Shown here: in pieces, positions 7,779-14,386 of the stretch
Layout of the letters: each line of letters starts with the position of its first letter
Numbering within the stretch: position 1 is the first letter of the stretch
Source of the DNA: CBFGTV01 sp965652145
Lineage (GTDB): Bacteria; Bacillota; Clostridia; Peptostreptococcales; Natronincolaceae
Length of the DNA: 21,479 nucleotides
NCBI GenBank assembly: GCA_965652145.1
Contig: CBFGTV010000057.1
Location: forward strand, 1 to 21,479
Reading direction: 5' to 3'
Made by a program: the position numbers and the translations under genes
Notes under the pieces: model-generated
Database searches by the model: none
Seen by the model: the letters and a program-made list of their open reading frames with translations, nothing else
Told to the model about the DNA's origin: nothing

Positions 7779-7939
7779 CTAGTACCTTGCGTCACCTAAA
7801 TTAACGGATTGTCACTGGTGAAATTCCCCCATAGCGGTGTTGTCGCCAATCGCCATATTTCCGATATAGCTTCTTCCTCCGCTTACCCTTGGAAATTGGC
7901 TCAGGCCCTATCTGTCATTTAAATGGCGCAAGGTACTAG
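7779..7939 (-). ncRNA. Structured RNA element with 13-bp closing helix, family unresolved
   Basis: A perfect 13-bp pairing, CTAGTACCTTGCG (7939-7927) with CGCAAGGTACTAG (7791-7779), encloses about 135 nt that can form further helices. GCCAAT pairs with ATTGGC, with TTCC/GGAA stacked inside. TCAC/GTGA closes a small hairpin around 7810-7820. No protein frame of note is present. The terminator follows directly. Its place before ktrB and a GGGTAAGCGGAGGAA segment recall the ydaO (cyclic di-AMP) riboswitch. However, the conserved GGGGTGAATC and CAGCTAACC blocks of that class are not found, so I leave the family open. It may be a riboswitch, a 3'-UTR structure of the rplT operon, or a separate small RNA. 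Confidence 0.6.
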
Positions 7940-7946
7940 CCTTATA

Positions 7947-8051
7947 AAAGCCCCTATCTTCTTGGTCGCTTCAAATCCAAGCCACAGCCTTACGTATCTT
8001 GATATACGCTGCCTTCGCTGGTTTTTCCTGCACCTTGAATTTAGGGGCTTT
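7947..8051 (-). ncRNA. Second structured RNA element with 10-bp closing helix
   Basis: On the minus strand AAAGCCCCTA (8051-8042) pairs perfectly with TAGGGGCTTT (7956-7947), closing a 105-nt unit. Inside are a CGTAT/ATACG hairpin and a CTTGG/CCAAG hairpin with an 11-nt loop. The closing arm runs into TTTTATAA, so the whole unit could also end transcripts inefficiently. It lies 31 nt past the rplT stop and 7 nt before the 13-bp-stem element. I recognise no RNA family. It could equally be a copy of a dispersed palindromic repeat. Confidence 0.5.
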
Positions 8052-8071
8052 AACTGGCTGGTTTTGTTGAT

Positions 8072-8097
8072 ATATAAAGAAACTAAGCGTTTAGTTT
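8072..8097 (-). terminator. Weak hairpin overlapping the rplT stop
   Basis: AAACTAA, an ACGC loop and TTAGTTT (minus strand) form a 7-bp, mostly A-T stem that includes the rplT stop codon, followed by CTTTATATAT. It is too weak to be a confident terminator, so readthrough into the structured RNA region is likely. Confidence 0.3.
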
Positions 8098-8442
8098 TTG
8101 TTTTACAGTATCAACCAGTTTTGCAAATCCTTCTTTATCATGAATAGCCATATCGGCTAAAACTTTTCTGTTCATTTGAATTCCACTTAATTTTAAACCA
8201 TTAATAAATTTAGAATAAGATAAGCCGTTTGCTCTGGTGGCAGCGTTGATTCTGCTGATCCATAGCTTTCTAAATTCTCTTTTCTTTTGTTTTCTGCCAA
8301 TGTATGCTTGCTTTAAGGCCTTCATAACAAACTGGTTAGCAGGTCTAAACAGCTTGCTTCTTGCACCCCTAAAGCCCTTTGCCAGCTTCAATACTTTTTT
8401 ATGTTTTTTACGTGCATTTACAGCACCTTTAACTCTAGCCAT
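8083..8442 (-). CDS. rplT: Large ribosomal subunit protein bL20
   Basis: The 119-residue, very basic protein carries the canonical L20 start ARVKGAVNARKKHKKVLKLAKGFRG and the SYSKFINGLK segment of the globular domain. It binds 23S rRNA early in 50S assembly. In Bacillus it also represses its own operon by binding the infC leader, which fits the leader seen upstream. It is the last gene of infC-rpmI-rplT, 29 nt after rpmI, with AAGGAGGG before the ATG. Confidence 0.97.
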   Translation of the reverse strand: MARVKGAVNARKKHKKVLKLAKGFRGARSKLFRPANQFVMKALKQAYIGRKQKKREFRKLWISRINAATRANGLSYSKFINGLKLSGIQMNRKVLADMAIHDKEGFAKLVDTVKQKLNA

Positions 8443-8471
8443 GTTGATAACCCTCCTTTTCTAAGTTTCTT

Positions 8472-8663
8472 TTATCGTAATAATTGTGCAATTCGTTTTT
8501 GGTCGCCTTTAAATACAAGGGTTCCTTTTCTAAGATTTCTCTTTCTCTTTGCACTTTTCTTGGTTAGAATATGGCTTTTAAACGCTTTGAACCGTTTAAT
8601 CTTACCTGTTTTAGTCTTTTTAAGTCTTTTAGCTGCTCCCTTATGGGTTTTCATTTTTCCCAT
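8472..8663 (-). CDS. rpmI: Large ribosomal subunit protein bL35
   Basis: The 63-residue basic protein matches bL35 throughout: MKTHKGAAKRLKKTKTGKIK at the start, the middle SHILTKKSAKRKRNLRK, and a C-terminal IAQLL. It is a structural 50S protein. The first codons read MGKMKTH and GGGAGGAAAT lies ahead of the ATG at 8663, so the longer start is used here. It lies 20 nt after infC and 29 nt before rplT. Confidence 0.96.
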   Translation of the reverse strand: MGKMKTHKGAAKRLKKTKTGKIKRFKAFKSHILTKKSAKRKRNLRKGTLVFKGDQKRIAQLLR

Positions 8664-8683
8664 TAGAATTTCCTCCCTTCAAG

Positions 8684-9202
8684 TTATGCATTTTTTGGAG
8701 TTAAGATCATAATCATTTGTTTTCCTTCTAGCTTAGCGTCCTTTTCTATGGTGCTAACCTCTGTCAGGAGCTGGGCAAATTCCTTTATAACCTTTAGGCC
8801 AATGGAAGTATTGCTTAATTCTCTACCTCTAAACCTTAAAGTGACCTTAACCTTATCACCGCTCTGCAGAAATTTTCTTGCCTGATTAGCCTTTACATTT
8901 AAGTCGTGACTTTCAATGTTGGGGCTTAGGCGAACTTCCTTAATGGTGATGATTTTTTGCTTTTTCTTGGCTTCCTTTTCCTTTTTGGCAAGCTCATACT
9001 TGTATTTGCCATAGTCCATAATTCTACAAACCGGTGGCTTTGCTTGGGGGGCAATTTTCACTAAATCTAGATTTTTGCTGCTGGCAATGCTTAAAGCCTC
9101 ATTTAGAGAAACGATCCCCAATTGTTCCCCCTCTGAATCGATTAGCCTCACTTCTCTGTCTTTGATCTCTTCATTGATCTGAAGTTCATTTAGATCTCTA
9201 AT
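8684..9202 (-). CDS. infC: Translation initiation factor IF-3, AUU start
   Basis: From an ATT codon at 9202-9200 the frame gives 172 residues. IF3-N lies at about residues 15-85, with INEEIKDREVRLIDSEGEQL and PPVCRIMDYGKYKYE. IF3-C follows, with IKEVRLSPNIESHDL and KVKVTLRFRGRELS. IF-3 binds 30S subunits, prevents premature joining of 50S and proofreads the start codon. A GTG at 9151 would drop the conserved NEEI segment and has no ribosome binding site. The ATT has a perfect AGGAGGT eight bases upstream. AUU is the classic infC start and allows IF-3 to repress its own translation. The operon is also controlled by the L20-type leader. Confidence 0.95.
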   Translation of the reverse strand: MRDLNELQINEEIKDREVRLIDSEGEQLGIVSLNEALSIASSKNLDLVKIAPQAKPPVCRIMDYGKYKYELAKKEKEAKKKQKIITIKEVRLSPNIESHDLNVKANQARKFLQSGDKVKVTLRFRGRELSNTSIGLKVIKEFAQLLTEVSTIEKDAKLEGKQMIMILTPKNA

Positions 9203-9239
9203 AAGTAGACACCTCCTATAATACCCTGGTTAACTCAAC

Positions 9240-9265
9240 AAAAAAACGAATACATATTGTATCCG
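9240..9265 (-). terminator. Attenuator terminator of the infC leader
   Basis: On the minus strand CGGATACA, an ATA loop and TGTATTCG form an 8-bp stem with one G-U pair, followed by TTTTTTT. The base of its left arm lies within GAAGCGG (9269-9263), which can pair instead with CCGCTTC at 9347-9341, a mutually exclusive antiterminator. Confidence 0.85.
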
Positions 9266-9367
9266 CTTCGTCAATAGTGGCTGGAAAATCACATTAATAA
9301 TGATCCATCTATTAACCCTGCGAACCTGGTTGCAGGGTGAGAAGCGGAAACCTTCTGCTTTGTTATC
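9240..9367 (-). promoter_or_regulatory. L20-type leader of infC-rpmI-rplT
   Basis: Downstream of a good promoter lies a structured leader with TTCTCACCCTGCAACC, the hairpin CCCTGC/GCAGGG around an AACCAGGTT-containing loop, and the GGGTTAATAG segment. These resemble the Firmicute L20 leader. CCGCTTC (9347-9341) can pair with GAAGCGG (9269-9263), which disrupts the terminator. In Bacillus, L20 binding favours termination and so lowers infC-rpmI-rplT expression; the same is inferred here. The family match is from memory of conserved blocks. Confidence 0.8.
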
Positions 9368-9373
9368 TATAAT

Positions 9374-9402
9374 ATCTTATCAGCCGCCAGTACTTTTGTC
9401 AA
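9374..9402 (-). promoter_or_regulatory. Sigma-A promoter of infC-rpmI-rplT
   Basis: On the minus strand a perfect -35 TTGACA (9402-9397) is followed after 17 nt by -10 TAAGAT (9379-9374). Transcription should start near 9367, at the beginning of the structured leader. Confidence 0.85.
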
Positions 9403-9493
9403 CAAAAACTTAAAATTTGTTTTCAAAGAAAATATATCATTATCTAAAAGGATTCCCTGATTCCAAAAATAAATTACAATTATTTGCCTATTA

Positions 9494-9508
9494 ATTTATC
9501 AGATAAAT
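9494..9508. promoter_or_regulatory. Palindrome upstream of the ftsH-like gene
   Basis: ATTTATC-A-GATAAAT is a perfect 7-bp dyad about 65 bp before the ftsH-like start, just upstream of a CATAAT hexamer that could be a -10 box. It could be a repressor operator, but AT-rich palindromes arise easily by chance. The rest of 9403-9572 shows only the ribosome binding site GGGTGG ahead of ATG 9573. Confidence 0.25.
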
Positions 9509-9572
9509 CCATTATTTTTCTGTCATAATTGGGGCATGCTACTTGTAAACACATAGATAGGGTGGTGAATTA

Positions 9573-11141
9573 ATGAAGAAAAGAATTGTATTTATTTTAC
9601 TGTGTATTTTTCTTTCTCTAACGGTCATTTCCAGCTACGGACTATGGACCAATGGTGAAGTTAATCGTACCTTTACCTTCGGAGATCGAATTTTAGTGAT
9701 AGGAATTACCCTTTTTCTTTTTATCTATTATATCAGATTAGATAAATCCCCTCAATATGCCCATGCGACCATTAATAATGAAAAAAAGGAAAAGGATCAA
9801 AACAATACAGAGATGTTTACCAAACCCAAAATCACCTTTGAGGATGTGGCAGGCCTGGATGAGGTGAAGGAGGAGCTCATTGAAGTAATCGACTTCATTA
9901 AAAAGTCTGAGAAATATATTAAAATGGGCGCCAAAATACCTAAGGGTATATTATTCTACGGCCCTCCGGGAACTGGTAAAACCCTATTGGCCTCAGCAGT
10001 GGCAGGGGAAACAAAGTCTGCCTTTTTTTCTGCCAGCGGATCTGAATTTGTTGAAAAGTATGTTGGTGTCGGTGCCAAAAGAATTCGGACTCTCTTTGAA
10101 AAGGCAAAAAAAGAAGCCCCCAGTGTCATTTTTATTGATGAAATCGATGCAATTGGTGCCAAAAGGCATCTTGACAGCAATAATGAAAAGGATCAAACCC
10201 TTAACCAGCTTTTAGTCGAGCTGGACGGCTTTAATACCGATCAAACAGTGGTGGTGATCGGTGCCACCAACCGATTGGATTTATTAGATGAAGCCCTTTT
10301 AAGACCCGGCCGTTTTGATCGCCATATGTATATTGGTAACCCCAATGTTAGGGCCAGGGAGGAAATATTAAGGGTTCATACTAAAAATAAGCCCCTGAGC
10401 CCTGATGTCAACATTTGTGATTTAGCCAAAAAAACCCACGGACTAAGTGGAGCCCATCTGTCTAATATTGCCAATGAGGCAGCCATTATAGCCGTTCGAA
10501 AAAACGAAACAATCATTACGCCAGATCATTTTGAGGCTGCCATTGAACGGGTTATTGCAGGGCTTCAGGTTAAAAATCCCACGGTACTCTTTAGAGAAAA
10601 GGAAATTGTTGCCTATCACGAGGCGGGCCATGCCCTGATCGGAAAAATTCTCAGCACCGATATGGTACAAAAGGTATCGATTATTCCCCGGGGGCAGGCA
10701 CTGGGCTATGTGCTTCATATGCCCCAGGAGGATCGTTATATTATGACCAAGCAGGAGCTAATGCATAAAATTATGGTTATGCTGGGAGGACGGGCAGCAG
10801 AGGAATTGGTCTTTAATCATCTGTCTACCGGAGCAAAGGATGACTTGAAAAAGGTTTCTGATATTGCCCTGCAAATGGTTTGTGAATATGGCATGAGTGA
10901 ATTAGGCGTATTAAGCCAGGAACCCGGAATCACCAGGGGATTAAGCCAACCGATTACCCGGGAGATGAATAAAATTATTGACGAATGCTATCAACAGACC
11001 CTAATGCAGCTAAAATGTCATCGGCCAGCCCTTGATAAAATCTCTGGTGCCCTATTGGAAAAGGAAACCCTTAATTGCGAAGAGCTAACTACCCTTTTAG
11101 AGGAATTTAAATTTGAAGATCAGGAGCTAAAGGCAGTATAA
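9573..11141 (+). CDS. FtsH-type AAA+ zinc metalloprotease, short form
   Basis: The 522-residue protein has a transmembrane helix at about 5-22, a loop of only some 15-18 residues, a second helix at about 39-54, and then the cytosolic AAA+ domain. Walker A is GPPGTGKT (130-137), the pore loop YVG lies at about 163-165, Walker B is VIFIDE (185-190), and the second region of homology is at about 230-250. The M41 protease domain has HEAGH (349-353) and the third zinc ligand Asp424 in STGAKDDL. It should unfold and degrade membrane or regulatory proteins using ATP. Canonical FtsH has some 600-650 residues and a 70-residue extracytoplasmic domain that is absent here. It is probably a paralogue of the housekeeping FtsH, so I give no symbol. 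Confidence 0.9.
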   Translation: MKKRIVFILLCIFLSLTVISSYGLWTNGEVNRTFTFGDRILVIGITLFLFIYYIRLDKSPQYAHATINNEKKEKDQNNTEMFTKPKITFEDVAGLDEVKEELIEVIDFIKKSEKYIKMGAKIPKGILFYGPPGTGKTLLASAVAGETKSAFFSASGSEFVEKYVGVGAKRIRTLFEKAKKEAPSVIFIDEIDAIGAKRHLDSNNEKDQTLNQLLVELDGFNTDQTVVVIGATNRLDLLDEALLRPGRFDRHMYIGNPNVRAREEILRVHTKNKPLSPDVNICDLAKKTHGLSGAHLSNIANEAAIIAVRKNETIITPDHFEAAIERVIAGLQVKNPTVLFREKEIVAYHEAGHALIGKILSTDMVQKVSIIPRGQALGYVLHMPQEDRYIMTKQELMHKIMVMLGGRAAEELVFNHLSTGAKDDLKKVSDIALQMVCEYGMSELGVLSQEPGITRGLSQPITREMNKIIDECYQQTLMQLKCHRPALDKISGALLEKETLNCEELTTLLEEFKFEDQELKAV

Positions 11142-11153
11142 TATATTAAATAC

Positions 11154-11196
11154 AGAAGACGATGAATTAAAGGCCTGCATCGTCTTCTTGCTTTTC
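11154..11196. terminator. Bidirectional terminator between ftsH-like gene and sensor kinase
   Basis: AGAAGACGATG and CATCGTCTTCT form a perfect 11-bp stem with a 13-nt loop, followed on the plus strand by TGCTTTTC. The two flanking genes converge here, and the hairpin can stop transcription from both sides. The plus-strand tail is the better one. Confidence 0.8.
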
Positions 11197-12596
11197 TAAG
11201 ACTTCTCTTTATTGGGCTTGATGGCAGGTAAAACAATTTCTGCCCTCACCCCCTTTCCCAAATCGCCTGATAATATCAAACGCCCCTGATGGGCCCTTGC
11301 AATTCTTTCAACCATGGGTAACCCTAACCCATGGCCATTATAACGGGTCCCTCTTCTTTTAGAGGAATAGGGTAATTCCAGCAGATCAAAAAATTCGTTT
11401 TCAGAAATTCCCTTGCCATTATCAGCTACAATGAAGCTACAGGTTTTATGGTCTGCATTAAAGGCTGTCTGTAACCGTATCAGGCAGCCATCAGGATTAT
11501 GGTTAATACTGTTTTGTATCAGGTTTGTAATGGCACGGCTCAGCAGCCTTTCATCTCCATTGACCTGAGCACCTTCATCTGAAATTTCCACATCCAGCGT
11601 ATACCCTTCATCCAGCCCATTATTTAAAAACTCCGATGCAATTTGTCTTGCCAATACAGATAGCCGAATGGGTCTTTTATTGAGGGGTTGCATTTCATAT
11701 TCCAGCATTGAAACAAGGTTTAAGTCACTGACCAGAGCACGCAGCTTTTCTGCCTGCTGCCGTATAATAGCGGCATGGTGCCTTTGCTGCGTGGGAATAT
11801 GACTATTTTCCTCCAGCTCACTGGCATAACCCAACACCATCGAAAGGGGCGTTCGGATATCGTGGGAAATACCGGCAATCCAGTTGGAGCGGGCTTCATC
11901 CCTGCTTTGTAAGCTTTCATTTCTTTGCTGTAATAAGGCCGATGTACGGTTGATATGCTGTGCAAGGTTTCGTAATATCCCCTTTGGCTCTACAAAGGTT
12001 TCCCTATCCTCTGCCAGGGATTGTATTCCTTGGATCAGGGGCTTGATGGAACGAATTAATCTATAGCCGATAAGCAGCGATAAAAATAATGCCAGTACTA
12101 TATTTACCATAACTAAAGAGGCCATTCTTAAAGGCAGATCAGAAACCCAGTGTGTCGCAAGGATATACTGGTATTTTGCTAAGCTGTTTTTCGGATACCC
12201 CATGACCACCAGCCCTTCATCATGGGCCCACACAAAAACGGGAAAATCCAACAAATAGCCCTTGGTAAACCTGGCCACGTCGGTTAGTGAATATGCTTCG
12301 GGAATTTCTTCGGGGAGCATATAGCTCCATACTACGTGCCCGGCAGCGTCAATCAACATTGCCCATGCATCATTCTGCTGCAATAATCTTTGTGCCTGGG
12401 ATTCCAAAGAATAAGTATTGGCTGAGGGATGCAAACCCTCTGCCACAAATTGAACAAGGCCGGCAGAAGACTGACTCTCTTCCATTCCCTTAAGAACCCA
12501 GGTACCTAACAAGATTAAGTTGAAAACCAGCAGAAAAGCTGATATGGCCATGGTTGCTCCGATAAAGCGTTTTAAGATACGCACTGTCCCCTCCAT
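11196..12596 (-). CDS. Membrane sensor histidine kinase
   Basis: The 466-residue protein has two transmembrane helices (about 11-33 and 157-178) flanking an extracytoplasmic sensor region of about 120 residues. A HAMP-like linker follows (about 175-226). The HisKA domain has the phosphorylated His245 in GISHDIRTPLS, and the HATPase_c domain has an N box (NLIQNSINHN, 358-367), G1 DNGKGI (392-397) and G2 GHGLGL (421-426). It should autophosphorylate and pass phosphate to the response regulator whose gene ends 2 nt upstream of this start. The ribosome binding site AAAGGAG lies inside the end of that gene. The divergent LanFEG-type exporter genes suggest that it senses cationic peptides, as in clostridial Cpr-type systems; that ligand is inferred. 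Confidence 0.9.
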   Translation of the reverse strand: MEGTVRILKRFIGATMAISAFLLVFNLILLGTWVLKGMEESQSSAGLVQFVAEGLHPSANTYSLESQAQRLLQQNDAWAMLIDAAGHVVWSYMLPEEIPEAYSLTDVARFTKGYLLDFPVFVWAHDEGLVVMGYPKNSLAKYQYILATHWVSDLPLRMASLVMVNIVLALFLSLLIGYRLIRSIKPLIQGIQSLAEDRETFVEPKGILRNLAQHINRTSALLQQRNESLQSRDEARSNWIAGISHDIRTPLSMVLGYASELEENSHIPTQQRHHAAIIRQQAEKLRALVSDLNLVSMLEYEMQPLNKRPIRLSVLARQIASEFLNNGLDEGYTLDVEISDEGAQVNGDERLLSRAITNLIQNSINHNPDGCLIRLQTAFNADHKTCSFIVADNGKGISENEFFDLLELPYSSKRRGTRYNGHGLGLPMVERIARAHQGRLILSGDLGKGVRAEIVLPAIKPNKEKS

Positions 12597-12598
12597 TT

Positions 12599-13309
12599 TT
12601 ATTTCTCCTTTACCATCAGCTTATATCCCAACCCTCGAATGGTCAGCAAATATTCCGGATTAGAAGGGTTCGATTCGATTTTTTCACGAATGCGGCGGAT
12701 ATGAACCATTAGTGTGTTTTCGTAGCCATAATAATCATCTCCCCATGCAGCCTGACAAAGGGCATCGCTGGTTACAATACGATTTCGATTTTCATAGAGC
12801 TTAAACAGTAATGTATGTTCCTTTGCCGTTAAGGGATATTCACCGCTATCAAACCGAACAATACCGCTCTCAAGATCAATCATGCGGCCCCCCAGCTGAA
12901 AGACAGGCCGTTGATCCTGCTTAAGGGGCAAATAAACCCGTCTCAGTATTGCCATTAGTCGCAGAATCAGTTCCCGTGGTAAAAACGGCTTTACAACATA
13001 ATCATCCGCTCCAAGTCCAAGTCCTAATAAACGATCTTCATCTTCACCCCTTGCTGATAAAAAAAGGACTGGCATATCTGATAATTGTCGTAAGGACGAA
13101 AGAAGTGAAAATCCGTCTCCGTCAGGCAGCATAACATCCAAAATGGCAATGTCTGGCTTAGCAGACCGACATTGCTTTAACGCTTCCTCACAGCTAGAAG
13201 CCTGATAAATACGGGTAAACCCTTCTTTACGCAGGAAAGTATCCAGCATATTCCTGATCTCATCTTCATCATCAACAATAAGCAGTTTTTTATTTTTTAT
13301 ATCATCCAT
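12599..13309 (-). CDS. OmpR/PhoB-family response regulator
   Basis: The 236-residue protein has a receiver domain (about 7-120) with acidic pair Asp13-Asp14, phosphoacceptor Asp58 in AILDVMLPDGDG, and Lys107 in DDYVVKPF. A winged-helix DNA-binding domain follows (about 140-234) with TLMVHIRRIREKIE as recognition helix and RGLGYKL at the wing. It is followed directly by its kinase gene. The AAGGTT repeats in the divergent intergenic region are the likely binding site. The ribosome binding site (GGGTGAT) is weak. A TATAAT at 13333-13328 on the minus strand is the only promoter element I could place for this operon. Confidence 0.93.
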   Translation of the reverse strand: MDDIKNKKLLIVDDEDEIRNMLDTFLRKEGFTRIYQASSCEEALKQCRSAKPDIAILDVMLPDGDGFSLLSSLRQLSDMPVLFLSARGEDEDRLLGLGLGADDYVVKPFLPRELILRLMAILRRVYLPLKQDQRPVFQLGGRMIDLESGIVRFDSGEYPLTAKEHTLLFKLYENRNRIVTSDALCQAAWGDDYYGYENTLMVHIRRIREKIESNPSNPEYLLTIRGLGYKLMVKEK

Positions 13310-13382
13310 ATAAAATCACCCACAATCATTATATATTACTTTTTTTCTCATTTCGCCCTTATATTATTCCTTTTTTATGATT

Positions 13383-13422
13383 TAAGGTTGATGTAAGGTT
13401 ATTGTCAGCCTGAAGAAAGGTT
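13383..13422 (+). promoter_or_regulatory. Direct repeats, likely response-regulator operator
   Basis: TAAGGTT occurs at 13383 and 13394, and AAAGGTT at 13416. The spacings are 11 and 22 bp, so all three lie on the same face of the helix. OmpR-family regulators bind such direct repeats one helical turn apart. A TG-type -10, TATGCT at 13430-13435, lies just downstream, which would suit activation of the transporter genes. The divergent regulator genes lie on the other side. Confidence 0.6.
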
Positions 13423-13474
13423 GACCTGTTATGCTTTGAATCAAGAACCTGTTAAACAGATTGGAGGAAGTAAT

Positions 13475-14386
13475 ATGAGTCAAGTTGTTTTTACCCGCAA
13501 TCTTTCCAAACGTTACGACAATGTTTACCGTGTAAGGGATATCAATTTATCGGTATGTGAAGGTGATATTTATGGTTTTCTGGGCCCCAATGGGGCAGGA
13601 AAATCCACCACATTAAAAATGATTTTGGGGTTGACCCAACCCACTGAAGGCAGTGTCATGGTCTTTGGAAAGGATTTTGCAGTAAACCGTCGTCTTATTT
13701 TAAGTCAAACCGGCTCCCTCATTGAATCCCCATCCTATTACGGGCATCTTACTGGCCTTGAAAATATGCGTATTATCCAAAGACTTAGGGATGCACCCCA
13801 CAAAAATGTTTCGGAAGCGCTGAAGATTGTTCGGTTGGAAAACCAAAAGGATAAAAAAGTAAGTCAATATTCCCTGGGAATGAAGCAACGCCTGGGAATC
13901 GCCATGGCGTTGTTATCTTTCCCAAGGCTCTTGATTCTGGATGAGCCTACAAATGGCCTTGACCCTGCCGGAATCGGTGAAATTCGGGAACTGATTAAAT
14001 CACTGCCTCAGCGTTATGGAATGACAGTACTGATTTCCAGTCATCTTCTTGCTGAAATTGAGCAGATTGCAACCTCAGTAGGTATTATTAAGGATGGAAT
14101 GATGATGTTTCAAGGGAGAATGGATGTACTGAAAAACAAAAACCAACCGACTATCAGGATAAAAACACGAAACAACAGGATGGCACAGGAGCTTCTTTCA
14201 GCTAAGGGTTTCTCTTTGACACAAAGTGAGACTTCTTTAGTATTGGAAGGGTTGACTGATGAACAGGTTATTCAAGTGAATCGAAATTTAGTGGCAGCTG
14301 GTATTGATGTTCTACGTATCGAAGAACAAAAAAAGACCCTGGAAAACATTTTTCTAGATATTACTGGAAAGGAGGGAAGCCTGTAA
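13475..14386 (+). CDS. Lantibiotic-immunity-type ABC transporter ATPase (LanF-like)
   Basis: From ATG 13475 the protein has 303 residues; GGAGG lies upstream. An in-frame GTG-type extension to 13421 lacks a ribosome binding site and is rejected. Walker A is GPNGAGKST (37-45), the signature is YSLGMKQRLG (about 132-141), and Walker B/D-loop is LLILDEPTNGLDP (152-164). Where most ABC ATPases have a Q-loop glutamine, this one has SLIESPSYYG with Glu84. This is the E-loop described for LanF proteins such as NukF. A regulatory C-terminal domain of about 90 residues follows. It should power export of cationic peptides or lantibiotics from the membrane with the two permeases encoded next. The stop codon overlaps the next start. 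Confidence 0.9.
   Translation: MSQVVFTRNLSKRYDNVYRVRDINLSVCEGDIYGFLGPNGAGKSTTLKMILGLTQPTEGSVMVFGKDFAVNRRLILSQTGSLIESPSYYGHLTGLENMRIIQRLRDAPHKNVSEALKIVRLENQKDKKVSQYSLGMKQRLGIAMALLSFPRLLILDEPTNGLDPAGIGEIRELIKSLPQRYGMTVLISSHLLAEIEQIATSVGIIKDGMMMFQGRMDVLKNKNQPTIRIKTRNNRMAQELLSAKGFSLTQSETSLVLEGLTDEQVIQVNRNLVAAGIDVLRIEEQKKTLENIFLDITGKEGSL

Noticed and set aside
7779..7939. Firm call as a ydaO (cyclic di-AMP) riboswitch
   Set aside because: Context and a GGGTAAGCGGAGGAA stretch fit, but the conserved GGGGTGAATC and CAGCTAACC blocks are absent, so the class is left open.
8063..8080. TTGAT motif as an IS200/IS605 target site with the RNA elements as remnant
   Set aside because: A five-base match is expected by chance; no transposase or TnpB-like frame and no recognisable element ends are present.
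7923..8147. 74-codon plus-strand frame in the rplT-ktrB gap
   Set aside because: It runs through the structured RNA region and into rplT antisense, with no ribosome binding site and no recognisable product.
13421..13474. 18-residue N-terminal extension of the LanF-like ATPase
   Set aside because: It overlaps the operator and promoter region and lacks a ribosome binding site, whereas ATG 13475 has GGAGG.
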